Part shown: piece by piece, positions 16,485 to 26,223 of the stretch
How positions within the stretch are numbered: the stretch's first letter is position 1
How the letters are laid out: the number at the start of each line of letters is the position of its first letter
Assembly: GCA_029258725.1 (NCBI GenBank)
Contig: JAPDKE010000017.1
Coordinates: 1-47,270 of the forward strand
Length of the DNA: 47,270 nt
Source of the DNA: a bacterium
GTDB lineage: Bacteria > Hydrothermota > UBA3072 > JAPDKE01
Reading direction: 5' to 3'
Notes under the pieces: generated by a model
The model's input: only the letters and a program-made list of their open reading frames with translations
The model's database searches: none
Told to the model about the DNA's origin: nothing
Made by a program: the position numbers and the translations under genes

Positions 16485-17103
16485 AATAAAGAAAAACTTT
16501 ATAACAGGAATAGTTGCCATACTCCCCATCACTCTTACAGTGTTTGTGGTTTACTTCCTTATCGTTAAAACCGGGGGGCTTATTGGGGGAGTGTTCAAAA
16601 AAATAACCGTGCTTCCTCCCCTGCCTGAGTTCTTCTATACCTTCCTTGGATTTATCTCGGTGATAGTTCTCATTTACATTATAGGAGTTCTTACATCCAG
16701 TTTCCTTGGAAGATACATAATGAGGATGTTTGAGAGATTTATGGAAAGGCTTCCATTTGTCAGGGGAATATACTCGTCTGCAAGAAAACTCACGGATACG
16801 ATATTCATGGACCGTTCTGCATTCAAGCGCGTTGTCCTTGTTGAATATCCCAGAAAGGGAACCTATGCAATGGGATTCCTCACAACCCAGGATACATGGG
16901 AGCATAAGGGGAAGAAACTCTACAATGTCTTTATCCCGACAACCCCAAACCCCACCTCGGGATACTACCTCCTTGTCCCTGAGGATGAACTTGTGATAAC
17001 CGACATACCCATAGAAGAGGGGTTGAAAATCATAGTATCCAGTGGCATAATACTTCCTGAAAAAAGGAGGATAAATGAGGTGGTGGAGGAGAAGAAAGAT
17101 TGA
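16474..17103 (+). CDS. DUF502 family inner-membrane protein
   Basis: This 209-residue protein of the DUF502/COG2928 family has two membrane helices (about 9-33 and 52-75). Conserved stretches after them are RLPFVRGIYSSARKLTDTI and FIPTTPNPTSGYYLLVPEDE. Bacterial homologues are inner-membrane proteins of unknown function. The start ATG overlaps the MBL gene by 11 nt. The following CorC-like gene overlaps its end by 29 nt, implying translational coupling. Confidence 0.88.
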   Translation: MQGRIKKNFITGIVAILPITLTVFVVYFLIVKTGGLIGGVFKKITVLPPLPEFFYTFLGFISVIVLIYIIGVLTSSFLGRYIMRMFERFMERLPFVRGIYSSARKLTDTIFMDRSAFKRVVLVEYPRKGTYAMGFLTTQDTWEHKGKKLYNVFIPTTPNPTSGYYLLVPEDELVITDIPIEEGLKIIVSSGIILPEKRRINEVVEEKKD

Positions 17104-17845
17104 GAGTGAGGAGGAATTAAAGGAGATAATATCAAGGGGAGAGGAAGAGGGAATCATAACCGAGGAAGAGGAAGCCCTTATAAAAAGCATTTTTGAAATA
17201 GGGGATACACCGGTTGAGGAGGTGATGGTCCCCCGGGTTGATATGGTTGCATGCAGGACCGATGCAACCCTTGAGGATGTGGTGAAACTTTATCTTGAAA
17301 GGGGGCATACAAAGATTCCTGTCTACGATGGGAACATAGATAACATTGTGGGAATGATATACATTCCTGAAGTCCTCAAGTTCTGGAAGAGGGAGGAGAA
17401 AATATTTGCTGTTGACCTGATGAAACTCCCCTACTTTATCCCCTACTCCAAAAATGTTCTTGAGACAATGAAGGAATTCCAGAGAAATCACATATCCATT
17501 GCAATAGTTGTTGATGAATACGGTGGGGTTTACGGTCTTGTTACGATGGAGGACCTGATAGAGGAGATAATAGGGGAACTCCAGGACGAACTTGACCGTG
17601 AGTCCATGAAGAAACTTGAGGATGGAACCCTGATAATCCCCGCAAACTTTGAAATAGAAAGACTTTCAGAGATATTTAATGCAAAGATAGACGATATGGG
17701 AATGAGAACAGTTGGGGGACTGCTCATAAAGAAAAGGGGAAAAATTCCCTCACCAGGAGAGCGGATAGTGCTTGATGGGCTTGAGGTGGAGGTGATTGAG
17801 GGAAGCAGACAGAGGATAAGGAAACTTGCGGTGAGGAAGAAATGA
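17075..17845 (+). CDS. CorC/HlyC-like CBS-domain protein
   Basis: This 256-residue soluble protein has an acidic N-terminal helix region (EEEGIITEEEEALIKSIFEI). Next come the signature TPVEEVMVPRVDM and two CBS domains (about 50-105 and 115-170, with HISIAIVVDEYGGVYGLVTM). The C-terminal CorC/HlyC domain follows (about 180-255, MRTVGGLLIKKRGKIPSPGE). Family members are linked to magnesium and cobalt efflux. The membrane DUF21/CNNM part of larger relatives is absent, as in CorC itself. AAAAGGAGGATAA precedes the ATG. The stop overlaps dnaE as ATGA. Confidence 0.88.
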   Translation: MRWWRRRKIESEEELKEIISRGEEEGIITEEEEALIKSIFEIGDTPVEEVMVPRVDMVACRTDATLEDVVKLYLERGHTKIPVYDGNIDNIVGMIYIPEVLKFWKREEKIFAVDLMKLPYFIPYSKNVLETMKEFQRNHISIAIVVDEYGGVYGLVTMEDLIEEIIGELQDELDRESMKKLEDGTLIIPANFEIERLSEIFNAKIDDMGMRTVGGLLIKKRGKIPSPGERIVLDGLEVEVIEGSRQRIRKLAVRKK

Positions 17846-20800
17846 AGGCGCCATTTGTTCACCTCCATCTCCATACCTATTACTCCCTCCTTGATGGTGC
17901 GGTCTCCATAGAGAAACTTGGTGAAAGGCTCAAGGAACTTGGAATGGACTGCGTTGCAATGACCGACCACGGGAATCTCTTTGGTGCAATAGAGTTCTAC
18001 AAGGCAATGACCGAACACGGAATAAAGCCAATTATAGGAATGGAGGCATACGTTGCAAAGAGAAGTATGGAGGAGAAGAATTCCGATGAGGAAAATTATC
18101 ACCTTGTTCTGCTTGCGAGGAATGAGGAGGGATACAGGAATCTCATGAAGCTCTCAAGCATAGGATACCTTGAGGGATTTTATTACAAGCCCAGGATAGA
18201 CAGGGAGGTTTTGAGAAAGTATTCAAAGGGACTCATAGGTCTTTCCTCATGCATGAAGGGTGAGATACCTTCCCTTATTCTTGCAGGAGACCCGGACACG
18301 GCAAGGGACCGGGCAAAGGAGTACATGGAGATATTTGACGGAAACTTTTACCTGGAGATAATGAGGCTCGGGCTTGAGGGGGAGAGGGAGGTGAATGAGG
18401 AACTCATAAAAATTTCAAAAGAACTTGATATCCCTCTTGTGGCAACCAACGATGTTCACTACATCTATCCAGAAGACCATACCATGCACGATGTTCTGCT
18501 TGCAATCCAGACAGGGAAGGAACTTGAGGATGAGGAGAGATTGAGATTTTCAACCCGGGAGGTGTATTTAAAGTCTCCGGAGGAGATGCAGGAACTTTTC
18601 CGGGACATTCCTGAGGCAATAGAAAATACAGTTAAAATTGCAGAGGAGTGCAATCTTTTGCTTGACCTTGACCCGAGCAGGGTTCATCTCCCCCACTATT
18701 CCATTCCCGATGAATATGAAAACGCATACCAGTACCTCCACGACCTCACGATGCGCGAGGCAGAGAAAAAATACGGGAAACTGACCCCTGAGGTAAAAGA
18801 AAGGCTTGAGCACGAACTCTCTATAATCGGAAATATGGGGTTTGCCGGATACTTTCTCATAATAAAGGACATAGTGGACTTTGCGAGAAAAAGCGGAATA
18901 AGGGTTGGACCGGGAAGGGGTTCTGCAGTCGGAAGTGCGGTTCTCTATGTCCTGGGGGTTACATCCGTTGACCCTCTGAAATACAACCTCCTCTTTGAAA
19001 GGTTCCTGAACCCTGAAAGGGTTTCCATGCCGGATATAGATATTGATTTTGAGGATACAAAGCGGGATATGGTGATAGATTACATAAAAAAGAAATATGG
19101 GGAAAGGAGTGTTGCACAGATAATAACCTTCAGCATGTTGAAGATAAGGGCAGCACTCAAGGATGTGGCAAGGGTTTACGGGATACCATTCCAGGAAGTG
19201 AACTCCCTTGCAAAACTCATTCCCGATGATGCAAGGTCCACAAAAGAGGCAGCCGAACGTTCCCCTGCGCTGAAAGAGAAATTGAAGGAGGAGAGATACA
19301 AAAAGATTTTTGAGGTTGTTGATTCAATCATAGGATTTCCAAGGCATGCGAGTGTTCATGCAGCAGGTGTTGTGATAACCCCTGGAGAAATAACCGATTA
19401 TGCTCCTCTCTACAAGGACAGCAAGCACAACACGGTTACAACCCAGTATTCAATGAAGTCCATAGAATTGATAGGGCTTTTAAAGGTTGATATTCTGGGA
19501 CTAAAAACCCTTACTGCAATTGAAAACACACTCAGGTTCCTGAAAGAGAAAGGAATAGAACTTGATGTTGACAATCTCCCCCTTGACGATGAGAAGGTTT
19601 ATGAATTGCTTTCAAGCGGTGAAACAATGGGAATATTCCAGCTTGAATCTTCTGAACTTGCAGTAAGGACCCTGAAAAAGATAAGGCCAAAGAATTTTGA
19701 GGAACTGATTGCCATTCTTTCTCTTATAAGACCCGGACCAATGAAGTTCATAGATAACTATGCAAGAAGAAAGGCGGGAAAGGAGGAGATAACATATTTT
19801 CATCCAAAGTTAAAGCCCGTTCTTGAGGATACTTACGGGATTCCCCTCTACCAGGAACAGGTTATGCAGATAGCACATGTTCTTGCAGGATTCACAATGG
19901 GAGAGGCAGATATACTGAGAAGGGCAATGGGGAAGAAGGACCAGGAAAAGATGGCGGAGATGGAGGGGAAGTTTGTTGAGGGTGCGGTTAAAAATGGGAT
20001 AGACGAAAAAACCGCAAGGGATATATTTGAGAAGATAAAGGATTTTGCACAGTATGGATTCAACAAGTCCCATTCAACAGGATACGCATACATCTCTTAC
20101 ATAACTGCATACCTCAAGGCCCATTATCCAGCAGAATTCATGGCGGCAACGATGACAACAGAAATAGGAAGTCAGAATGCCTCTGAAAAGATAAGAAGGC
20201 TTGTCCATGAGGCAAGGAGAATGGGAATAGAGGTTCTCTCGCCCGATGTGAATGAGTCCAGGTATGAGTTCTATCCAACTCCTGATGGAAAGATAAGATT
20301 TGGTCTTGGAGGGATAAAGAATGTTGGAGAGAAGGCTGCAAGGGAGATAGAGAGAAAGAGACCCTATGAGAATCTCTTTGATTTCGTGAGAAAGGTTGAT
20401 ACGAGAGTTGTTGATAGAAGGGTTATGGAGAACCTGATAAGGGCAGGGGCAATGGACTGCTTTTCAAGGAACCGTGCCTCTTTGCTTCTTTCACTTCCAA
20501 AGGCATTTGAATTTGCAGAGGAGAGAGGGAAGAGGCAGACATTAAGTCTTTTTGACACCGGAAAAAAAGAGGAACTTGAGGATGTTGAGGACTGGGAATT
20601 TGAGGTGAGGATGATGAATGAAAGGGAGGCAGTTGGATTCTATCTTTCCGCTCATCCCCTTGATGAATATGGTGAAATCCTGAGGTACATACTCACTCCC
20701 TCTTCCCGTCTTTCAAATCTTCCTGATGGAAAGCCGGTGAAGGTGGGAGGGATAATAACAAGGATACAGAGGAAAAGAACAAGGGATGATAAAGAGCTTG

Positions 20801-21225
20801 TTATACTTGAGGTTGAGGACCTTGATGGCAAGTTAAAGGCGGTTCTCTATGATGTTCCAACCGGGAAGGAGGAATTGTTGCTTGAGGATGGAAAGATTCT
20901 CATAAAGGGAAGGGTGAGGTCAAGGGAAGAGGAAGGGAAAGAAAAGGAGATAAGGGTTGATGATATAATGCCTCTTGATGCGGTTAAAGGGGAGATAAAG
21001 GAGGCATTCTTTGCCGTGAATGTTGAGGATGTTCCTGCTGAGGAGTTCAGGAAGGTGATAGATGCGGTGAGGTCCCATTCCGGGAGTGTGCCTCTTACCT
21101 TTGTGATAAAGAGGGATACTGAGAGACTGAAGGTAAGGTCCGGAGTGAATATTTCCCCATCGCCCGAACTTGCAAAGGAGGTGGAGAAAATCCTTGGTGA
21201 GGGAACGGTTTACTATAAGGTTTAG
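17842..21225 (+). CDS. dnaE: DNA polymerase III alpha subunit
   Basis: This 1127-residue replicative polymerase has an N-terminal PHP domain (HLHLHTYYSLLDG, then MTDHGNLFGAIEFYKAM). The polymerase core includes GRGSAVGSAVLYVLG and the catalytic acidic cluster PDIDIDFED (Asp398/400/402), with a third acidic residue in VDILGLKT (Asp550). FARHASVHAAG-type and FNKSHSTGYAYISYITAYLK motifs follow. A helix-hairpin-helix region and a C-terminal OB fold (VKVGGIITRIQRKRTRDDKE) complete it. Length is close to the usual 1150-1180. The start overlaps the CorC-like gene by 4 nt; the stop is 8 nt before the next gene. It looks fully intact. Confidence 0.97.
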   Translation: MKAPFVHLHLHTYYSLLDGAVSIEKLGERLKELGMDCVAMTDHGNLFGAIEFYKAMTEHGIKPIIGMEAYVAKRSMEEKNSDEENYHLVLLARNEEGYRNLMKLSSIGYLEGFYYKPRIDREVLRKYSKGLIGLSSCMKGEIPSLILAGDPDTARDRAKEYMEIFDGNFYLEIMRLGLEGEREVNEELIKISKELDIPLVATNDVHYIYPEDHTMHDVLLAIQTGKELEDEERLRFSTREVYLKSPEEMQELFRDIPEAIENTVKIAEECNLLLDLDPSRVHLPHYSIPDEYENAYQYLHDLTMREAEKKYGKLTPEVKERLEHELSIIGNMGFAGYFLIIKDIVDFARKSGIRVGPGRGSAVGSAVLYVLGVTSVDPLKYNLLFERFLNPERVSMPDIDIDFEDTKRDMVIDYIKKKYGERSVAQIITFSMLKIRAALKDVARVYGIPFQEVNSLAKLIPDDARSTKEAAERSPALKEKLKEERYKKIFEVVDSIIGFPRHASVHAAGVVITPGEITDYAPLYKDSKHNTVTTQYSMKSIELIGLLKVDILGLKTLTAIENTLRFLKEKGIELDVDNLPLDDEKVYELLSSGETMGIFQLESSELAVRTLKKIRPKNFEELIAILSLIRPGPMKFIDNYARRKAGKEEITYFHPKLKPVLEDTYGIPLYQEQVMQIAHVLAGFTMGEADILRRAMGKKDQEKMAEMEGKFVEGAVKNGIDEKTARDIFEKIKDFAQYGFNKSHSTGYAYISYITAYLKAHYPAEFMAATMTTEIGSQNASEKIRRLVHEARRMGIEVLSPDVNESRYEFYPTPDGKIRFGLGGIKNVGEKAAREIERKRPYENLFDFVRKVDTRVVDRRVMENLIRAGAMDCFSRNRASLLLSLPKAFEFAEERGKRQTLSLFDTGKKEELEDVEDWEFEVRMMNEREAVGFYLSAHPLDEYGEILRYILTPSSRLSNLPDGKPVKVGGIITRIQRKRTRDDKELVILEVEDLDGKLKAVLYDVPTGKEELLLEDGKILIKGRVRSREEEGKEKEIRVDDIMPLDAVKGEIKEAFFAVNVEDVPAEEFRKVIDAVRSHSGSVPLTFVIKRDTERLKVRSGVNISPSPELAKEVEKILGEGTVYYKV

Positions 21226-21233
21226 GAGGTAAA

Positions 21234-21866
21234 ATGATATACCTTTTTTTGCTTTCACAGCCTTTGAGATTTATAATGGTTCCCCATCCACTTCCCCTTG
21301 AGCATGGAGAGTATATGTTCTCAATGAGGTATGAACCAACCGGATTCCTGGGGGGAGAGGTGTCTTTCGGTCTCTGGGATTTCCTGGGGATAGGGGTTGG
21401 ATACGGAGGAAACAATGTAATAGGCTATGGAAACGTGGAGTGGGCGGAGGAACCCTGGATTGAGATAAGATGCAGTTTCTCCTACTACGGGTTTGATATT
21501 GGAATAGGATACGACTCAGAGGAATACGATGAACTTTCCCCCTTCGGGCTTTACCTCACAGGAGGAAGGGAGCTCTACCTTTTACTTGGGGATGCATACG
21601 GAAATGCAGGAATAAACTACAATCCTGAAAACCAGACCCTTGACTTCTTTGCAGGATTCTACCTGAGGCTCGGGGATACCCATTATCTCATGGCAGACTA
21701 CAGATTCGGTGCAGGAGAACCCGGGAAAAACTATCTCAACCTGGGATTTCTGGAAAACATAGGTCCTCTGGGAGTGGAGTTTGACCTCATAAATATCCTC
21801 GCTCAGGAACCATATCCCGGTCCCTTTGGAAGACAGTTGAAGATATTTTACCGGGAGAGGTTCTGA
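21234..21866 (+). CDS. small predicted envelope beta-structure protein
   Basis: This 210-residue protein has no family I can name. The N-terminus (MIYLFLLSQPLRFIMV) could be a short signal sequence. The rest is Gly- and aromatic-rich with short alternating strands (VSFGLWDFLGIGVGYGG, SFSYYGFDIGIGYDSEEYD, THYLMADYRFGAG) and ends FYRERF. This fits a small outer-membrane barrel, and a terminal Phe supports that. RBS TAGGAGG lies 5 nt before the ATG. It sits between dnaE and purA with tight spacing (next ATG directly after its stop). Its role is unknown. Confidence 0.7.
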   Translation: MIYLFLLSQPLRFIMVPHPLPLEHGEYMFSMRYEPTGFLGGEVSFGLWDFLGIGVGYGGNNVIGYGNVEWAEEPWIEIRCSFSYYGFDIGIGYDSEEYDELSPFGLYLTGGRELYLLLGDAYGNAGINYNPENQTLDFFAGFYLRLGDTHYLMADYRFGAGEPGKNYLNLGFLENIGPLGVEFDLINILAQEPYPGPFGRQLKIFYRERF

Positions 21867-23087
21867 ATGTGGGTTGTTCTTGGATTGCAGTGGGGGGATG
21901 AGGCAAAGGGGAAGTTTGTTGACTATCTTGCCGGGGGATTTGATGCGGTTGTAAGGTATCAGGGAGGGGCAAATGCGGGTCATACGGTTATATATAAGGG
22001 GAAAAAGGTCCCCCTCCATCTTATACCTTCAGGAATATTCCATCCCGGATGCACATGTGTTATAGGAAATGGGGTGGTCCTGGACCCTGAGGCATTTGTA
22101 AAAGAGATAAAAATGCTTGAGGAACTCGGGATAGAAACGAAGGGAAGAGTGTGGATAAGTGACAGGGCTCATCTCACACTTCCCTATCACAAGAGAAAGG
22201 ATGAGGAAAGGGAGGAAAGGAGAAAAAGAAAGATAGGGACAACACGAAGGGGAATAGGACCAACCTATATGGATAAGTATGGAAGAACCGGAATAAGGGC
22301 AGGGGACCTTTTTTATCCTGAATATGTTAAGGAAAGACTTTCATTTAATGTGGAGAACCCGGATGAGGTATTTGAATTCATTCTTTCTTACCGCGATTTT
22401 CTGCTTCCCTACATTACCGATGCCGTGGAACTGCTCCATCGTTTCCTGGAAGAAGGGAAACGCATTCTTTTTGAAGGTGCCCAGGGAACAATGCTTGACG
22501 TTGACTTCGGGACCTATCCCTTTGTTACATCCTCAAATCCCACAGCAGGAGGTGTATGCACGGGAACAGGAATTCCTCCCACGGCGATAGAGAAGGTAAT
22601 AGGGGTTGCAAAGGCATACACCACAAGAATAGGTGAGGGTCCACTTCCAACAGAGTTTCCTCCGGAGTTTGAGGAAAGGATAAGAGAGAAGGGGGATGAA
22701 TTTGGTGCAACCACCGGAAGACCCAGGAGGTGTGGATGGTTTGATGCGTTTCAGGTCAGGTATGCAGTGAAAATAAACGGTGTCAGGGAAATGGTTCTTA
22801 CAAAACTTGATGTCCTTGATGGAATTGAGATAATAAAAATAGCAACAGGATACAGGCTTGACGGTGTGGAACTCTCGTCATTTCCATCCTCTCCCGGGAC
22901 ACTTGAGCGGGTTGAGGTTATATATGAAGAAATACCTGGATGGGAGGGAAGTGTTAAGGGAATAAAAAGATATGAGGACCTGCCCCATGGAGCGAAGAGG
23001 TATATAAAAAGGATAGAGGAACTTGTGGGAGCGAGAGTAAAATGGATATCGACGGGACCTGAAAGGGAGGAGATAATACATGTTTAA
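21867..23087 (+). CDS. purA: adenylosuccinate synthetase
   Basis: PurA joins IMP and aspartate using GTP, the first step from IMP to AMP. The 406-residue protein has the N-terminal loop GLQWGDEAKGKFVDYLA, NAGHTVIYKGKKVPLHLIPS, GTTRRGIGPTYMDKYGRTGI, FEGAQGTMLDVDFGTYPFVT and the C-terminal TKLDVLDG and GATTGRPRRCGWFDA motifs. It is somewhat shorter than the E. coli enzyme (about 430), as in many thermophiles. The start ATG directly follows the previous stop; it overlaps secA by 8 nt. Confidence 0.97.
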   Translation: MWVVLGLQWGDEAKGKFVDYLAGGFDAVVRYQGGANAGHTVIYKGKKVPLHLIPSGIFHPGCTCVIGNGVVLDPEAFVKEIKMLEELGIETKGRVWISDRAHLTLPYHKRKDEEREERRKRKIGTTRRGIGPTYMDKYGRTGIRAGDLFYPEYVKERLSFNVENPDEVFEFILSYRDFLLPYITDAVELLHRFLEEGKRILFEGAQGTMLDVDFGTYPFVTSSNPTAGGVCTGTGIPPTAIEKVIGVAKAYTTRIGEGPLPTEFPPEFEERIREKGDEFGATTGRPRRCGWFDAFQVRYAVKINGVREMVLTKLDVLDGIEIIKIATGYRLDGVELSSFPSSPGTLERVEVIYEEIPGWEGSVKGIKRYEDLPHGAKRYIKRIEELVGARVKWISTGPEREEIIHV

Positions 23088-26000
23088 TCTGCTTGCAAAG
23101 ATAATAGGAACGAAAAACGAAAGAGAACTGAGAAGAATAAGACCAGTAGTTGATAAAATAAATGAAAAATACGAATACTACCGGAAAACCCTCAGAGATG
23201 AGGAACTCCCGAAGATAACAGAGGAATTTAAGGAGAGATTAAGGGCAGGAGAGACCCTGGACGATATTCTCGTTGATGCCTATGCCCTTGTGAAGGATGC
23301 GTGCAGGAGATTGCTCGGGAAGTCCTGGCCCGTTACCGGGATAGAGAAGGAGTGGGATATGGTTCCCTATGATGTGCAGTTGATAGGTGCCGTTGTTCTC
23401 CACGAGGGTAAGATAGCGGAGATGGCAACAGGAGAGGGTAAGACACTCGTTGCAACCATGCCCCTTTATCTCAATGCACTCACAGGCAGGGGGGTTCACC
23501 TTGTAACCGTGAACGACTATCTTGCAAGAAGAGACAGGGAATGGATGGGACCTGTTTATGAATCCCTTGGGTTGACCGTGGGGGTTATTCAGGCAGGAAT
23601 GAGTCCGGATGAGAGAAGACCACAGTATGAGTGCGATATAACCTACGGAACCAACAACGAGTTCGGGTTTGACTATCTCAGGGACAACATGGCAATAAGA
23701 CCCGAGCACAGGGTTCAGAGGGGACATTACTATGCAATAATTGACGAGGTAGACTCCGTTCTCATTGATGAGGCAAGAACCCCTCTTATAATCTCCGGTC
23801 CTGTTCCGGTTGAGGAGAGCAGGGTGAGGATTTACAAAGAATTGAAACCAAGGGTTGAGAGAGTTGTTTACGAACAGACACGCCTTGTCAATAAACTCGT
23901 ATCAGAGGCTGAGAGACTGCTCAGGAACGGGAACAGAAAAGAGGCGGGGATAAAACTTCTCCAGGCAAAGAGGGGGGCTCCAAAGAATAAGAGGTTGATG
24001 AAACTCATGCACGAGCCCGGGGTTCAGCAGTTGATTGAGGAGACAGAGGCAAAATACATGAAGGAGAAAAAACTCCATGAGCTTGACGAGGTTCTTTACT
24101 TCTCCATAGATGAAAAGTCAAACATTGTTGATATAACCGAGAAAGGCAGAAAGGCAATAGCACCAGACAATCCTGATTTCTTCACCCTTCCTGACCTTCC
24201 CATAGAACTCAAGAAAATAGACGAACAGTCCGGACTTTCACCAAGAGAAAGGGCTGTTTTAAGGGATAAGGTCCAGAGGGAGTATGCAGAAAAGTCGGAG
24301 AAAATTCATGCAGTAACACAGCTTTTAAAGGCATATTCACTGTTTGAACGTGATGTTGAGTACATTGTCCAGGACGGGAGGGTGATAATTGTTGACGAGT
24401 TCACCGGAAGGCTCATGCCTGGAAGGAGGTATTCCGATGGACTCCATGAGGCGCTTGAGGCAAAGGAGGGGGTGAGGGTTGAGCGTGAGACCCAGACCCT
24501 TGCAACCATCACACTCCAGAACTACTTCAGAATGTATGAGAAACTTGCAGGGATGACCGGAACTGCTGCAACAGAGGCGCAGGAGTTCTGGGAGATATAC
24601 AAACTTGATGTTGTTGTAATACCAACCCACAAGCCGGTAAGAAGGGTTGACTACGATGATCTGATTTTCAGGACAAAAAGGGAAAAATATAAAGCGATAA
24701 TTGAGGAGGTTGAGAGACTGCATAAGAAGGGGATTCCGGTTCTTGTTGGAACCGTATCCGTTGAGGTCTCCGAGACCCTTTCCAGGATGTTGCAGAGAAG
24801 AGGGATAAGACACGAGGTTTTGAATGCAAAACACCATCAGCGTGAGGCTGAAATTGTTGCCCATGCAGGGGAAAGAGGAAGGGTGACCATAGCAACCAAC
24901 ATGGCAGGTAGGGGGACGGATATAAAACTTGGGCCAGGGGTTGTGAAGTGTGACTTCTGTATTCTCAAACTTGATGAGGAACTTGCAAGGGCAAGGACCG
25001 AGGAGGAAAGAAAGAAAATTCTTGAGATGGCAGAAAAGACAAGGAAAAAACTCAAAGAGGCAGGGCTTGACCCTGATGGAAAGGACTGCCTTGAGGATAT
25101 GCCATGCGGACTCCATATAATAGGAAGTGAAAGGCACGATGCGAGAAGAATAGACCTCCAGCTGAGGGGAAGGTCCGGAAGGCAGGGGGACCCGGGAAGT
25201 TCCAGGTTCTACATATCCCTGGAGGATGACCTTATGAGACTCTTTGCAAGGGAAAGGATAGCAAGGGTGATGGACCGGATGGGGATAAAGGAGGGAGAAC
25301 CAATAAAGCATCCTCTCATCACCCGGGCAATTGAGAATGCACAGCGCAGGGTGGAAAGATACCACTTTGACATAAGAAAGAGACTGCTTGAGTTTGACGA
25401 TGTTATGAACCGGCAGCGTGAGGTTATATACGGGTGGAGAAATGAGATACTGGATGGAAAGAACATGAAGGATAGGGTTCTTGAGCTCATAGACTACGCC
25501 GTCGAGGAGATAGTGGATTCATACACCCAGGCAAAGTATCCTGAGGACTGGGACTGGGAGGGATTGGAGGCAGACCTCATTGAGACATTTCTTATAGAGC
25601 TGGAACTCTCGGATGAGAGAAAGCATGAGATAAGACGTGATGAACTTGAAGATATGATAAAGAAGCATGCACGTGAAAGATACGAGGAGAAGGAAAAACT
25701 GCTTGGTGAGGAGCGGATGAGGGAGTTTGAGCGGCTTGTCATGCTCCAGATAATAGATGAGAACTGGAGACATCACCTTTACGAACTTGATGCACTGAAG
25801 GAGGGGATTTATTTAAGAAGTTATGCCCAGAAGGACCCTCTTGTTGAATACAAGCGTGAGGCATTCGGGATGTTTGAGGAACTGGTTCACAGGATTCAGA
25901 TGGACACGGTTAAATACCTATTCAGGTTCCAGCCAGAGGCAATAGCAGGACCAAGAGAGGTGAGGGGAAGGGCGGTGAAGGAAGAGTTCAGAGAAAGATT

Positions 26001-26223
26001 GCCTGAGGGGGAGGCACCTCCAGAGGAGGAAAAAATAATTGTTATGCCAAAGGAGGTTATACCGGAAATAGGGGACCCTGTTCTTGATGCAAGGTTTAAA
26101 AAGGCGGTTGAAAAACTGAAGCGGGAGGGGAAGATAAAGAAGATAAGGGATATAGGAAGGAATGAACCCTGTCCATGCGGAAGTGGAAAGAAATTCAAGA
26201 AATGCCACGGGAGGAATCTATGA
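23080..26223 (+). CDS. secA: preprotein translocase ATPase SecA (long form with Cys insertion)
   Basis: SecA drives proteins through the SecYEG channel. This 1047-residue version has Walker A MATGEGKTLVATMP (Lys121), the DEVD-type IIDEVDSVLIDEARTPLIIS, the GTNNEFGFDYLRDNM motif, the second nucleotide domain (MAGRGTDIKLG, QLRGRSGRQGDPGSSRFYIS) and a C-terminal SEC-C zinc tail (EPCPCGSGKKFKKCH). Compared with the 900-residue E. coli protein it has two insertions. One is a charged helical stretch of about 80 residues in the preprotein-binding region (about 265-345). The other, of about 50 residues inside the second nucleotide domain, contains Cys624, Cys627, Cys670 and Cys676. GGAGGAGATAATAC precedes the ATG. 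It overlaps hldD by 4 nt (ATGA). Confidence 0.96.
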   Translation: MFNLLAKIIGTKNERELRRIRPVVDKINEKYEYYRKTLRDEELPKITEEFKERLRAGETLDDILVDAYALVKDACRRLLGKSWPVTGIEKEWDMVPYDVQLIGAVVLHEGKIAEMATGEGKTLVATMPLYLNALTGRGVHLVTVNDYLARRDREWMGPVYESLGLTVGVIQAGMSPDERRPQYECDITYGTNNEFGFDYLRDNMAIRPEHRVQRGHYYAIIDEVDSVLIDEARTPLIISGPVPVEESRVRIYKELKPRVERVVYEQTRLVNKLVSEAERLLRNGNRKEAGIKLLQAKRGAPKNKRLMKLMHEPGVQQLIEETEAKYMKEKKLHELDEVLYFSIDEKSNIVDITEKGRKAIAPDNPDFFTLPDLPIELKKIDEQSGLSPRERAVLRDKVQREYAEKSEKIHAVTQLLKAYSLFERDVEYIVQDGRVIIVDEFTGRLMPGRRYSDGLHEALEAKEGVRVERETQTLATITLQNYFRMYEKLAGMTGTAATEAQEFWEIYKLDVVVIPTHKPVRRVDYDDLIFRTKREKYKAIIEEVERLHKKGIPVLVGTVSVEVSETLSRMLQRRGIRHEVLNAKHHQREAEIVAHAGERGRVTIATNMAGRGTDIKLGPGVVKCDFCILKLDEELARARTEEERKKILEMAEKTRKKLKEAGLDPDGKDCLEDMPCGLHIIGSERHDARRIDLQLRGRSGRQGDPGSSRFYISLEDDLMRLFARERIARVMDRMGIKEGEPIKHPLITRAIENAQRRVERYHFDIRKRLLEFDDVMNRQREVIYGWRNEILDGKNMKDRVLELIDYAVEEIVDSYTQAKYPEDWDWEGLEADLIETFLIELELSDERKHEIRRDELEDMIKKHARERYEEKEKLLGEERMREFERLVMLQIIDENWRHHLYELDALKEGIYLRSYAQKDPLVEYKREAFGMFEELVHRIQMDTVKYLFRFQPEAIAGPREVRGRAVKEEFRERLPEGEAPPEEEKIIVMPKEVIPEIGDPVLDARFKKAVEKLKREGKIKKIRDIGRNEPCPCGSGKKFKKCHGRNL

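Noticed and set aside
22000-26200. Long antisense frames opposite purA and secA (for example 24337-25365)
   Set aside because: They are shadows caused by codon bias in the real genes, without start signals or domain features.
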